From Ilyonectria destructans (Eukaryota > Ascomycota > Sordariomycetes > Hypocreales > Nectriaceae), in NCBI GenBank assembly GCA_020740775.1, contig JAHEWK010000018.1:558001-622000 (forward strand): 64,000 nucleotides of DNA. The letters are read 5' to 3'. Shown piece after piece: positions 23,227 to 34,607 of the stretch; position 1 is the stretch's first letter; every line of letters begins with the position of its first letter. The notes beneath the pieces are model-generated. The model did no database searches and was not told the origin of the DNA. It saw only the letters and a program-made list of their open reading frames with translations. The translations under genes and the position numbers were made by a program.

Positions 23227-24633
23227 ATGACCACTCCCAGTGAAATATACGAGGTCTATCCCCTCGAAGACGAGGAACTCGTCGTGGGCCTCCAGCAGAA
23301 AGGTGGACATGTCAAGAGCAGCGAGCTTGGCCATCTCGGCACGATCGACAGGTCAGGCTATTCAATCGTCTTCCAGCGCCTATTCGAAGTCCACGGCAAA
23401 TGGGAAAAGAAGCAGTCCGACAACGCCAGCTTGCTAGCGATCAAAATCTCTCCCAGGGTCAAGAACCACGAGCACCACTTCAAGCAACTTAAGGTCGTCC
23501 TGACTGTCGAGCTTGCAAAGGGGACAATTGGCAATGCCGAAGCCCCGTCGTTCGACTCATATGAGCCGGGACAACAGGGGGCCTTCTTCTTGAAGGAGAT
23601 CTCGACAAAGCGAACAGACACCGTCGAGGGAAGCATCCAGCTATCAGGGCAGGTACCCAGCGGACCTTCCCTCAGCGCGAATACTTCCAAGTCTCGCTCG
23701 GAGGAATCAGACCAGCGCCGCATACATTCGATATCTGCCAAACCGTCGTGGGCAGCTGGGAACACGGAAAAACCAAACCAGATCGAATGGACGTTGAAGC
23801 CGGCCGAGAATTCGGACGGCATTGGCGACTACATGGTTGTCGCTTTGCTGGTTTTACGGGCAAGAGGATCCAAGTTCCAGATCAGAGCAGAGAGCAACGC
23901 CGACATCAGTTTTTTCACGGACAAGCTGAACGTCATTCCCTGGAATAGCAAGGTTCGCATGGGGCCGTTTGGTCCAGCTCGAGACTCGACCAAGCAGTTG
24001 TGGCCGCCGGCCAAAGTGAATCTAGACGACAAGAATCTGAGCCAAGCCTCAGCGGACAATATACTAGGCAAGATTGCCTTCGTCCATGTGCCAGAGAAGC
24101 TGGCACCTCGAGCGCTCTACAGCGAGAGTGAGTCGACCCAAGTACCACAAGACTCGACACTAACGATCAAAGCTGCAGCTGAAGCTGGCGTTGTCATTCC
24201 ATCCACCATAACGCCGCCGTCAACGTCGGCTACTGCAACAGCAGCTTTCACTGCCACGTCAGCTGCAGCTTTCAAGTCAGCTGCGGGTGACCTCGCTGAC
24301 GCTGCACCAACCGTCACCGTCCTTGATAAGGCTTCGACGACAGCCGCAGCACCTCCTGTCACTCAAGAGCCCTTGAAGGTACAGCCTAGCGGTCCTACGT
24401 CAGGTCATTCGGCTGTTCAATTGCCTCGTTCTTTTCACCAGAGGCCAGAACCAAGAACGCAGCAGCCCCCCCGTTGGTATTCTGCTGCCAATGCCAATTC
24501 CAGAGCATTGCGCCACCGACGGATGGCATCCCTCTACAGGCGACTTGCCCAGCTGCACATGGAGGAGGCCGAAGATGCGGAGAGGCCGGACATGGAAAGT
24601 TATGCCGATCAGGCTGAGGCTGAGTGGGAGTGA
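23227..24633 (+). CDS. Uncharacterised 468-aa protein divergent from the NLR
   Basis: A single-exon ORF. ATG 23227 (MTTPSEIYEVYPLEDEEL) gives 468 aa; earlier in-frame ATGs at 23107 and 23143 would add 40 or 28 residues. Residues 1-300 look globular and beta-rich, with a Trp/Pro/Gly patch (IPWNSKVRMGPFGP) near 240. About 300-400 is an Ala/Thr/Ser/Pro low-complexity linker. The C-terminal 60 residues are charged and helical (MASLYRRLAQLHMEEAEDAE). There is no signal peptide or membrane helix. I do not recognise the family. Its position between a divergent NLR and a downstream subtilase suggests a functional link, for instance a partner or substrate of either. Nothing in the sequence proves that. 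Confidence 0.75.
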   Translation: MTTPSEIYEVYPLEDEELVVGLQQKGGHVKSSELGHLGTIDRSGYSIVFQRLFEVHGKWEKKQSDNASLLAIKISPRVKNHEHHFKQLKVVLTVELAKGTIGNAEAPSFDSYEPGQQGAFFLKEISTKRTDTVEGSIQLSGQVPSGPSLSANTSKSRSEESDQRRIHSISAKPSWAAGNTEKPNQIEWTLKPAENSDGIGDYMVVALLVLRARGSKFQIRAESNADISFFTDKLNVIPWNSKVRMGPFGPARDSTKQLWPPAKVNLDDKNLSQASADNILGKIAFVHVPEKLAPRALYSESESTQVPQDSTLTIKAAAEAGVVIPSTITPPSTSATATAAFTATSAAAFKSAAGDLADAAPTVTVLDKASTTAAAPPVTQEPLKVQPSGPTSGHSAVQLPRSFHQRPEPRTQQPPRWYSAANANSRALRHRRMASLYRRLAQLHMEEAEDAERPDMESYADQAEAEWE

Positions 24634-25060
24634 CGTGTCTTGTAATTTCAGCCGCAAGGGTACTGAGCCAGTCAGATGTTGAGTTTAGCGACCCGGTGAC
24701 GATAGTATTGAAAAGCTGCAGCGGCGTAATCTGATAGTTGCCCACCAACTTCCCGAAGTAGTTCTTGGCACACCGTCTCGCTCCCGACTGGTCTCCTCCT
24801 GGCCGCCCGCCCCCAATATGCATAAGCCATCTCATGCACCTCTCGTGACACCCCGCAGCTCCCTTCGCCCCCAGAGCCTTGTGAGTTTCTTTGGGGGACC
24901 CCGTTATCTTTGGGAGATTGGTTGGATGAGATGTCGGGGCATCACCACGGCATTCTTCCGTGAGACATCTTGATACAGCTATAGCTGTTGGAATCTTAAC
25001 TGGCAAAAAACGTGCCACCAGTGACTCCGAGGAGACGATCCTCTTTCGAACCAGAGAGCT
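24634..25060. other. Spacer between the unknown gene and the subtilase
   Basis: About 430 bp between two tandem plus-strand genes, presumably the terminator of the first and promoter of the second. A long antisense frame crosses it but has no domain support. Confidence 0.5.
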
Positions 25061-28000
25061 ATGTCGAAGAATGCGGCCGACGACCGGGACCAGGATCCCC
25101 GAGACCGAATCGCGAATCAGGCTCGGATCACCAACTTTGACGACGACAAGGAATTGGCCAAGCTCGCAGCGAAGTTCAAAGAGTATATCGAGAGCTCTGC
25201 CGACAACTACGAAACTTGTATCGCCTACTTTGCCCAAAACTGGCCCGCGCCGACCAGCTACAACGCCGCCGAGAACGTTGCCCAGGAGTTTTACCAGAAG
25301 ACAGGATATCCTCTGCTAAGATGGCTGATGGACGAGCACCCGAACCTGTTCCTGGACATGGGCGGCACCGATCAACATTTCCTGGAACACGCTCTCAACA
25401 GGGGAAACACCTTTTTTGTCGACTGCCTGGTGCACATGTCCCAAGAACACAGCTTCGATATCGGCGACATCCTGTCAACCTTGTTTGCAGACCAGCAGAA
25501 CGGCCTTCATGTGGCAATCGCCAAGCAGATGTCGTGCTCCGTTGCCATGGTGTCGAGGTGCTCTAAGGAAGCCCTATTGCAACGAAACAATGACAACAAC
25601 CTGCCCCTTCACCTGGCCATGAAGATCAGCGGCAGGAAGGCCTCTCCAACTTTGAAGCTCTCGAGGCGACGCAAGGCACCGTACCAGCCCAACACGTCCT
25701 CGCGGAGGTCAACCTTTGCCGATTATGGCGATGGCGGACTGAAGTCCAGTTCTTTGATCTCTGTCGACGGCCCCGGACTGGGAAGAGATAACGAGGCTAG
25801 CTTCTTCGACCCCTGAGACGTGTACGACGAGATGAAGAACAAAGCCCTGGCCATGCCCAAGGAAGACAGGAAAGAGTTCATGGCGACTTTACTGACGTCG
25901 GTCAACAACCTGGGAAGGTCGCCATACCAGTTACGGGTCCACACGAAGCTTAATCAGGGCAAAGCGACGAGCACCAAGGACAGAAAGGACTTGAATGTCG
26001 CGGAACTCGAGTTCCGAGAACGGATGAAAGGCGACATATACGAGTTTGTCGACAAGATCTCCGATGTGAGAAAGGCGCTCTACGGAACCGAAGGTTGGTT
26101 TATATATCCTCATTCCAAAGCGGGACAGAAAGTAACAGCAATGCTAATTGTTCACAGGACCTGGTATGCCTCCCAAACAGACGTGGTGCAGGGAACTGTG
26201 ACGCTAACCCCTTACCTAACAACATGTAGAGAAAGAACTGTTCCTTGACATGTCGGACTTTAGCCACCCGTCACACGACTTCGCCAGCTTCATAAAAAGT
26301 CTCACAGACGACCTTCCAGAGCCTGAGGAGCTCGGGGAGTCCGAGGAGTCCGAGTCCGAGGATGATTCGTCGAAACAGCAGCCAAAGAACACGGATGCTT
26401 CGCGGCAGCCAAAGAATGGCGATTCAGTGCGAAACACCATTTTGACCAACGGAATTCCGCTGTCGGACATGGCTCGTAAGCAATCGAAACGTTTGTTAGA
26501 TTGGGATAATATACCTAGGCCCCCCAAGCCCTCCAGGCTCCCCAAGGTTCCGAACCCCTCAGAAACTCAACTAGATAATTCGGCGGAGACAGACCTCATT
26601 AATTTTGAGGACACTCTCTTCTACGTTTGTCTACCAGATATGGAGAGCTTTAAAGATCCACCTCATGCCGAGGTCAGGAGACTCTTCCAGTGGCTGAGCC
26701 ACCGAGGAGTAAAGACAATCCGGCATCTGAGCATTCCTGACAATACGACGACCCCAATGAGTAACGTTCTCGTAGAAGAGGTTATCACGCAGCTCTTCAA
26801 GATTGAGAAGTTCGAGTGGAGGAAGCTGGACATAGATCTCACCGTTCTCACCAAGTCGAAACATGCCGACAAGTTCACGGAGCTTACTCTGTATTCCAGC
26901 GGCAACTGGAGTGTCCTGTATCATTGGGCGAGTAGCGAAGGTTTAGTGAAGTTGAAAGGCGTGCGTGTCTTTCCACCGTGCACTGTCGATTTATCGCGCT
27001 GACTTGACCATTTTGGTGGGCTAGTTGACGAAGGTGACGATCATCATCGTTGAACTCCATCCATCGAGCGTGAGTTGTCCATGGCATTTCACGTAAACAA
27101 ACCAAAACTGACAGCGATACCTAGGATCGATGGGCCAAGAAACGACACAGATTCTTGACGAAGAAGCATCGGAAGAGAATTGATGATATCCTCACAGGAT
27201 TGAATCCCTCATTTACGTGGGATGTCCAGCTGCAGGGGAGCTGGAACTATCCAGTGTCACAGATTGCCGCCAGAAATGAGCCATATGTCCCCAGGTGGGT
27301 TCTTAATTCCCGGCGGCTGGGATTACGCTTACCCTCGTGGATCATAGTCTCGAGCTTGCCGAGCAGATGAGACAGTGCCACAGCTATCTGCGCCTCCTTA
27401 AGGAGCCAGCGGACTCATACCCATCCACAGAAGTGAGATACTACCGGCAGAAGCTGAGAGAGATGACGACACCACCAAATCAGGACAACCCGGACAAGAG
27501 AATCAAGGTTGCTATTATCGATAACGGGGCCGACAGGATCAGGATTCGCACGACCGGGAAGAAGGCCATTGCCAAGGGAATCTCCTTTGTAACCGGGGGA
27601 GCGGAGAGCGGCAACCGGATTTTGCCCTGGTGGATGGTATCGGATCCGCATGGCACGCAGATGGCGTCTCTCGTTGTCAAGGCGAACCCCTTCTGTCGTC
27701 TCTACATTGCGCGTGTAGGCAGGGGCCGGAGGGATATTCTCCCCGAACACGCGGCCGAGGTACGAAAGCGCCCATCACGCTGCTCTCGCCCGGTTACACA
27801 ACCGACTGACTTTCGATGCAGGCCATCCACTGGGCGATTGAGCAGAAGGTGGACATCATCTCCATCAGCTGGGTGATGAAGAAGAACCACCCGGAGCTGG
27901 AAGAGGCAGTGCGGCGGGCACTGAAGCGCAAGGGAGAGCACCCGCACCGGCCCATCCTCGTCTTCTGCTCGACGGCCGACGAGGGCGTCTACTCAGGGAC

Positions 28001-28541
28001 TGTGTACCCAGCGGCCTACGATGGCGTCGTCAACGTCGCGGCGACGGACCAGTACGGCCGCATGACGCCCGCGTCTGCCAACGGCGTCGACATCCTCGTG
28101 CCGGGGCAGGACATCGTCGCCGAGGGGCCCTCGTACATGGACAAGTACATCACGTCCAGCGTGTCCGGGTCGTCGGTGGCGACTGCGACGGCTGCTGGCA
28201 TCGCGTCGCTCGCATTACTACTCCTGCGCACCTTCAACTGGAACCGGCCGCCGGAGAAGGCGACGACGGCCGGGCGGAGAGGCTATGGCGTCCGGCAGCA
28301 GCCCCAGCTTCTGACGCCCGAGGACCAGGAGCGAGCCGATGAGGCGCAGCTTAAGACCTTCTACACGCGCGATGGCATCCTCGGCGTCTTCGATCGCATG
28401 AATGCCCACAACGCCGGCGCCCAGGTCTCCAACCTCTTCCTCGCCGAATCCGATGGCCTCTCCAAGGCCTGGGCACACGGGCAGTTCAAGGCCAGGGAGT
28501 CCCCCCAGCACCACTCGCAGACGCGGAAGAGCGATGGCTAG
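25061..28541 (+). CDS. Ankyrin-like plus subtilisin (S8) protease with an in-frame TGA
   Basis: An N-terminal helical region has ankyrin-like units (NGLHVAIA, NNLPLHLAM). A middle linker and a conserved-looking 250-aa region follow, then a peptidase S8 domain. The catalytic residues are visible: Asp in VAIIDNGAD, His in DPHGTQMASLV and Ser in VSGSSVATATAAG. There is no signal peptide or obvious prodomain, so it is probably intracellular. Introns with good ends lie at about 26096-26158, 26165-26229, 26961-27023, 27069-27124, 27295-27350 and 27760-27821, and phases agree. The frame is broken once, by TGA at 25814-25816 (FFDP, stop, DVYDEM), with no intron able to remove it. Either the gene is newly inactivated, the stop is bypassed, or the base is wrong. 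It lies in tandem behind the unknown gene and near the NLR, a setting seen for effector proteases in fungal allorecognition loci. Confidence 0.82.
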
Positions 28542-28873
28542 TTGAGGAATATCGTCCTACCTGGATGCTCAATGCAACTAGCCATGATACCGCGTCCCGG
28601 ATGAGATCTATGTCACGTTGGTCTCGGGGCAGAAGCCCGAAGAGAGGACTGGGTAGTTTAGATCAATGGGACCGAAGTTACAAGACATTGTTGGACATGA
28701 CAAGTGTCAGGCGACTAAGTCGTGTGGAAGAAGGTGGAACATTCCACAGAGAAGGTGTCCTTGTATGTCGCCACCGACCTAGGACAGTTCACCGTCTGGG
28801 TTTTACCATTGAGCGAAGTTCCTTTGACCCGAACAGTTTGGCCACTAGCGGACTAGATCTCAAAGGCCAGCGT
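28542..28873. other. Intergenic, nothing recognised
   Basis: The 3' region of the subtilase. I see no gene or repeat. Confidence 0.5.
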
Positions 28874-29154
28874 CTACCCGAACGTCACAGACTTTAGGCA
28901 TCCGAACCTCTGACAGAAATTGTTCGACTCAGAGTTAGGGCAATTGTCGCCTCCAGATGGTTGTTTGTTGGGATTCTGCTTGGCCCCGTTAGGCCCTCTA
29001 GTCAAACCCATGGGCCGCAGCCGATGCCAGGAATATTTCCTCCAGGTGGAACAGAGAGAACCGACAAATATCCAACCTCGAGGTTGACCTTTGCCGCTTC
29101 CGCAGACGTTGCTACCAAGATGGCTACGGCGGTAGCTAGGCTAGGTAGATGCAT
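28874..29154 (-). CDS. Candidate small secreted cysteine-containing protein (model uncertain)
   Basis: ATG 29154 begins a convincing signal peptide (MHLPSLATAVAILVATSAEA) followed by AKVNLEVG, but this frame stops at 29002. A second frame, open from 29011 to 28874, contains GGDNCPNSESNNFCQRFGC. An intron from GTTGGA to CCAAGCAG would join them in phase into about 59 aa with three cysteines, but its donor is weak. The gene could be a small effector-like protein or a frameshifted remnant. No family is recognised. Confidence 0.35.
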
Positions 29155-30615
29155 GGTGGACCAGGTATAGTGGGTTGAAATCGTCTTCTAATGTTGAGAG
29201 GATGGGTGTGCACCGAGAGCGACTAATATCTGACTGTGAATCGATGGATCTCACTACAAGAGAGTGTGTGAGGCAAATGTAATTAGATCAGAAGGCCTTC
29301 ATCGGGCTTGCGGCCTTGTATACTCTTGGTGCGACCTCGTGTGCTTGGTATAGCCGTGCTGAGAACATTCTGCTATGCCCATAACATCGAGATGACCCAC
29401 AATGTAGTCTCTCATTTCTCCACATCTCGTGTTAAGGCGCCTGTCCCTTCATCAAGCTTCCGCCAAGAACCGCGATTAATGACACAGTCGTCGCGAATAG
29501 ATAGATCGTCTCGGTGACAGAAAAAGTCTCTCGTGTTGTACCTCGTATGACTGTTCCCGAGCGTGGCGTCCCCAGTAGCAGTGCCAACATCATCGGCACC
29601 ATTACAGACTATGATGTCGTGCCAGTCAATGAAAACGCGGCCATTACAAGCTCATAATTGGCGGGATCGTTTGAGACCTCCTGCTTCAAGTAGTATGCGT
29701 TTTCCAAGTCGAATTGGTCATCCCTGCGCATATCGCTTGGCTCTTAGTCAGTGTCGATCTCTCCTGCAAAGTAATAGAGACTTCGTATTCGGTGAATTAG
29801 ATAAGTTGCACTGGAAGTTTGATCATACTTACTAAGGAGCAATTCATGCCCGATCCTGCCGTGCTTTGCGCTTTTACTGCCTAGGCACGCGCAGTTTACA
29901 AGACAGCTAGGTTAAAAACCCAAAGGGGGACCTTTTCTAACCCACCAGATGTGCTAGTACCCGGGATACTACTGTTAGACATTGCGCGTATTTGGTCCAT
30001 TGATCCAGATCAGTGTTTCCATGTTGTGTTGTTCTGACTTTTGTTCTCTGAATAACTGGTCATCCCAAGCCCCCAAAATTGCTGTATGAAGTGTCAGCGC
30101 ATAGTGCTACTACTTCACTCGACTATGACTACAACCTGCTCAACAAACAAGACCTTATTATTCATAAGCATAAACCGGCTCCTATTCTACCCCCTGCAGC
30201 TAGACTAGACCCGATGATCACATAATTATCTAATTATTCATAATATTTTACGAGTAGGATTGTGGAGATGATGGCCAGGGTGACTGCTAATACGAGGTTC
30301 CTAGTTCCACTTTATACGACGACTGCATAGAGGATTTTAACCCTCAGTACCAAAAGTCCCGTCACTGAGGTAATCCTCCCTGCAAGTGTCGTATAAAGGC
30401 CTTCCAACTTCGGCACCAAGTACAACTAGAAATGTATATATAGGATATGTGAGATCACTGCTTCTGCTAGCCACCACTCCTCAAGAACCGCAGAGCCTTC
30501 AAGGACTTGAACAATTCGAGCCCAGGTATGTATATTGCGTTGAGTCCTTACCTATTCACCTGTCTAACTAGTCCAGTCACGTTTGCCATTCGATAAATTT
30601 ACGACTTCTATCGCG
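29155..30615. other. Intergenic, one coding-like fragment
   Basis: A short plus-strand frame near 29548-29660 reads like coding sequence (GTITDYDVVPVNENAAITSS) but has no supporting exons or recognisable family. The rest shows nothing beyond the promoter of the gene at 30616, including TATATATA-like words near 30435. Confidence 0.4.
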
Positions 30616-30957
30616 ATGCATACCTCTTTCGCAATTCTCGCCGCCTTAGTCACTACAGCGTCAGCTAGGACGATCAAGGTTAACACCTATACTGACGGGG
30701 GCTGCAAAGATTATTTCATATCGTACATACCAAGTGCTGATGGCAACTGCCATGACTTTCGCGTACCCCCGGATTTCAATAGCGCGAACATCGCCAATTG
30801 TGACTTCCCGAATGGGCAGTGCATTTGCACGTTCTACACTGGTTCCAACTGTGGAGGGACAAAGAAGACAGTCATATATGGCACGAACGACAACTGCGCT
30901 TCATCATGGGGTAATCCCTATCAATCCATTCGATGCTACATTAATCACGACCCTTAA
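30616..30957 (+). CDS. Small secreted cysteine-rich protein
   Basis: A single exon of 113 aa. ATG 30616 is chosen because it directly precedes the signal peptide (core FAILAALVTTASA); the open frame further upstream has no ATG. The mature part of about 95 aa contains eight cysteines, including a CIC pair (NGQCICTFY), enough for four disulfides, with many Asn, Gly and Tyr residues. Size and composition fit secreted effector-like or antimicrobial-like fungal proteins. I do not recognise a specific family. No toxicity is implied by the sequence. Confidence 0.75.
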   Translation: MHTSFAILAALVTTASARTIKVNTYTDGGCKDYFISYIPSADGNCHDFRVPPDFNSANIANCDFPNGQCICTFYTGSNCGGTKKTVIYGTNDNCASSWGNPYQSIRCYINHDP

Positions 30958-32654
30958 TAAGACGACCCGCATCTACGAATACTGTGGTTCCAGGGAGAGA
31001 AGGACGTTGGGTAAAACAAGGACACCATGATGTATTTAGCAATATTGCTTAAGTTGCAAACACGTAAAGCGATCATGAGGCTCCATTGTGATTGCACTTT
31101 ACTCGCATGTTGACAATAAACTACCGATATAGCCGCTTCCTACTTGTGAAGTCCTCTTGGGACAGAACGGTATCCCTGTCAATTCTCCAACAACCAATCT
31201 GTCAAAGTCAGTTTATGTTGAACTGTAAGGTTTAGCGCGCTCAAGCAACTAGCGGTGTTGCTTATCTTATTAGCTGGCGCAGCAACTGAAAACAAACAAT
31301 CACCCGATCACGTCCATACACACCATCATTATCGTGGTCCTCAACGTCACTCAAAGCACAATCGCAGAACAGTTCCAGCGCAGCTTCGTTAAAGTCACCA
31401 TTAGTTATCACGCCTTCAGTTGCATGGAAGATGTTGCTAAGCAACATGAATCTAGGCTCAAGCGGTTGTATCAACCTTCGTGATATTGAGAGGCTCTTGA
31501 GAGGCATCATCGATGACAACGCACAGTGTCAGATACACTTTGAACTCGTTCCGAATTCTGAATATTGAAGTCGACTGCGACTATGTGGGACACTTTGGGT
31601 GGGAGGAAGAGTATATGAACGATGGCAACGCCAATGCTATTTCCCGCCCCCGTCACAACTCGAATGGAGTTGCCGCATAGCTATGGATTTAGTCATCTAA
31701 GCCATGTGAAAGCTTTTGATTTTCACATCTGGATATATTCAAAGGGGCCCGTCTCATGAAGCTCATGCCGACGATGAGGGCGGTCTTCGGCGACCTCCGG
31801 ACACGTCCGTTATCTGACGGAGCTCGCCGGAAGTCATCTATCATAGAAACAACCCATTAGCGTGGGTGTGAAAACCGACTTAAACCCCAGATGGTATGGC
31901 CTTAATGTCTTATCCAAGAAGCCGTCTTCCTTGAAAAGCAAGTTACCAAAAAGGGCAGATCGCCGAACAAAACCTGCAGTCAGCTTATCAAGCGCCATAC
32001 CGGAACTTTGAAGTTCTTTGGAAATATAGAGCGACTGGTTAAGAGCCTTAACTAGCGGTTAATGCGGTTTACCCAGTCAACATGATGGTATCTATTTGAC
32101 TTCACGTTTTTTAGCTGTACATAATGTTATCAGGTAAACCGTCAGATTAAACCCCTATCGTAGTTGCAAACAATGGTGGCGCCCACTTCTGATTACGCTC
32201 AGTGCTGATGGATACAGTAGCTTGTAGAAAATGATTGTTGTAAACTTACCTTTACCTTGAACCGTCCAAATATGAGCTGGGGCAACCGTGACGTGTACAA
32301 CGAAAACCAGGAGATGCAACATTAGACCCCTTCATCGAGAGTTGCTACTTGAACTTGGGACCAGTAGATTTCAGTTTCCTGAGTGGCACGCATCCACGGC
32401 AGCACATTGGCAATCTCAGGAGAGTATCCAGACCTAGCCCAAACGGCCTCACCATACTTGCAGAAAAGGAAATGGAACAACACACACGCGAGGGAGAGTA
32501 ATGTAAGAATAGAATTGGCCAAGTAGATTCCGAGGCTATCTTCCACATGAGTCGTAACCTCGAGGACTAATATCCTACTGAATTGTAGATACAAGCTGCT
32601 GTTTTTTCTCTGACCAACAAACTATCTAGCCAATGAAACAAAACCATCAATCGC
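30958..32654. other. 1.7-kb intergenic region, nothing firm
   Basis: A minus-strand frame at 31262-31519 (85 aa, acidic and hydrophobic) could be a gene fragment, but no family or exon partner is found. A short hairpin (TCCGTTATCTGACGGA) lies near 31807. No RNA gene or transposon is recognised. Confidence 0.4.
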
Positions 32655-33171
32655 TCAGCTGGTGCCAGAGCAGCCAACAAAGTTGTTTCCGCTGGCACCA
32701 GTGTGGGTAATAGCACCAGCATACCCACAGCTAGTGCTAATAACCACGCGGTCGGCACCGGGAGATCCTGTAATAGAGAATCAATTAATCAAACTGAAAC
32801 ACAACGATGCAAGGACAAGGGGACATACCGCCGGTGTAAACACCGCTTGACTTGATCGGGAACTCTTGGTAAGGGCCCTTGACAGCAAAGGTAAAGCCCT
32901 CGTAGTTGTTGTAGGTGTGAGGGTACGTGGAGGTTCCAGCAGTGTCGCCATCCTGGTAGTAGGAGCAGGCGGCGTTTGCGGCAGCACGAACTTGGGCAGC
33001 CGTGTACGAGGTTGAGCCGCACTTTGTGGCGGACTGGCGAGCTTCGATAGGGCTACCGAAGGCAACACCCAAGAGGGAAGCCAGAGGAACGAGGGCCTGA
33101 GGAAACGGTTATCACTAAGCCCAATGTGGTTTTTGTCTGGTGCAATCCGAACGAACCTTGAGGACAAGCAT
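32655..33171 (-). CDS. Secreted guanyl-specific ribonuclease, RNase T1/F1 (N1) family
   Basis: Three exons, 33171-33157, 33096-32829 and 32767-32655, encode 131 aa. The first exon is only 15 nt; introns begin GTTCGT and GTATGT. A signal peptide ([19 protein letters not shown]) is followed by a short propeptide ending about ARQ, which leaves a mature enzyme of about 105 aa starting with Gln, as in Fusarium RNase F1. It cleaves single-stranded RNA after guanosine. Catalytic positions of the family are present: His in [12 protein letters not shown], Glu in GPYQEFPI, Arg in ADRVV and His in ITHTGAS. Four cysteines can form the two family disulfides. Likely an extracellular nutrient-acquiring nuclease. 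Confidence 0.93.
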
Positions 33172-33622
33172 TGTGTTGGATGGATTGAGTCAGAATTGAA
33201 TGTTGGTGGATAGAGCGAAGGTGGCAGTTTGGCAGGTTCCTTGGCGACACTATATACTACGACGGTTATAGATAACAGGCAATTCTGCTACCATACGGGG
33301 GTTTCGACACCGAGACCGAAAACGGCAGGACATTGCCAAGCGATGGCAGGTGGTTCACGATGCCGGTCTAATTGGCTTCAGCGATTGAGATCAGGAACTT
33401 AAATCGAAACAAGCACCTGCTGGAAATGGTCATCAAGCCGGCTAGATGAAGCTGTGGCCAGTCAAAGACGCTCGTTGCATCGTGGGGCCGGTCGGCTCCG
33501 TCGGGATCGGCAGATGGATGGGGAAGGCTGTTTCACTAGGGTGTGACCATGTGGTTATCTTATCTCAGTTAATTGGCGACGGCTGAAATGGCCAAGGAAG
33601 CGGCATAACAGACTAACCTCCA
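33172..33622. promoter_or_regulatory. Divergent promoter of the RNase and the DUF3632-like gene
   Basis: About 450 bp between divergent genes with no ORF. It carries the RNase TATA element; nothing else is recognised. Confidence 0.5.
33251..33256 (-). promoter_or_regulatory. TATA-like element of the RNase gene
   Basis: TATATA lies about 80 bp upstream of the RNase ATG on the minus strand. Confidence 0.5.
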
Positions 33623-34607
33623 ATGTCCACGTCCGTTGCCGTCATCCGTTCTCTCGCCCGTCCTCTCCCGCGTGTCTACGTCGGGCTCTTTCAGCCACGA
33701 TTGAATTTGTCTCTTCGACCAACACACATCACCTCCTTATCTCACCTTTCATCTCCTCGCATCCCTTGTCACCGACATTTCTCCTCGGCCATCATGACTG
33801 ATATGGCCGCCGCCCTCGCCGCCGACGGCGCAATTTCCGTCGAGGAAACCGCTCAGAAACTTGCTGCCCCTGCCCGGAGCGCCTTTGAGAAAGACGGCGA
33901 CCTGGCCAAGGTTGAGGACGAGCTGGCCACCCTGTGGTCTGCTGTTCTTACCGCCGCTGAGCAGACCCCGCACCATCAGCAGGACAGACTAGTCCAGGTT
34001 TTACAGGCTATCAAGGAGATGCCGCAGCCCGTTCATGAGAGCAAGAAGCTTGAGATATGGGGAGAAGAGCAGCACTGGAGCCAGCTTCCATTATTTGGCG
34101 CAAACGCCCGGGAGCGCTTGGATACTGGTATTGTCATCTCCTAAGAAAATGACGAGTCCCGACTAAGATGCAACATGAATAGCTCGAGAAAAATCCCCTG
34201 CCGCCTTTGTCAACCTCAACGCCTTCTTCGCTCGTACGACCGCCGCCGATGTCAACGACCTCAGTCTCTTTGCCGTCTGGATTTTCCGTGAAGCGCTCGA
34301 GGACCCTGAAAAGGACGAAATTTCGAAGGTCACATCGCCAGAATTGCTACAATCTGTTTCTGTATGGTTGGTTTACGCGGCTGAGCTACTGGCAAAAATG
34401 AGCAGAGAACAGAAACAATTCGATGGCAAGATGGCGAAACCAGGAAACAGTCTAGCAATGTTTACGGATAGTCCTGGCTGGAAGGGCCTCTGTCAAGAGA
34501 GGTGGAAGATTTGGTTGGATCGTCTCGCGTCTTTAAACGAGACTGAGATGACAGCAGAGACTCAATCTTTGATCAGTCTGGCATTGGACAACGTCTCCAA
34601 GGTGTAA
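33623..34607 (+). CDS. DUF3632-like fungal protein, possibly mitochondrial
   Basis: Exons 33623-34127 and 34183-34607 encode 309 aa; the intron (GTATTG to GAATAG) splits an Ala codon. The first 55 residues are rich in Arg, Ser and Leu, lack acidic residues and end RHFSSA, as in mitochondrial targeting sequences. A second in-frame ATG at 33794 would drop this part and give a cytosolic form. The body is helical and has conserved-looking segments (WSAVLTAAEQTPHHQQDRL, GLCQERWKIWLDRLASL) that I associate with the uncharacterised family DUF3632. Its function is unknown. Confidence 0.78.

Noticed and set aside
24395..25237. Minus-strand frame of 280 codons
   Set aside because: It is antisense to the unknown gene and the spacer, has no domain, and its composition mirrors the plus-strand gene.
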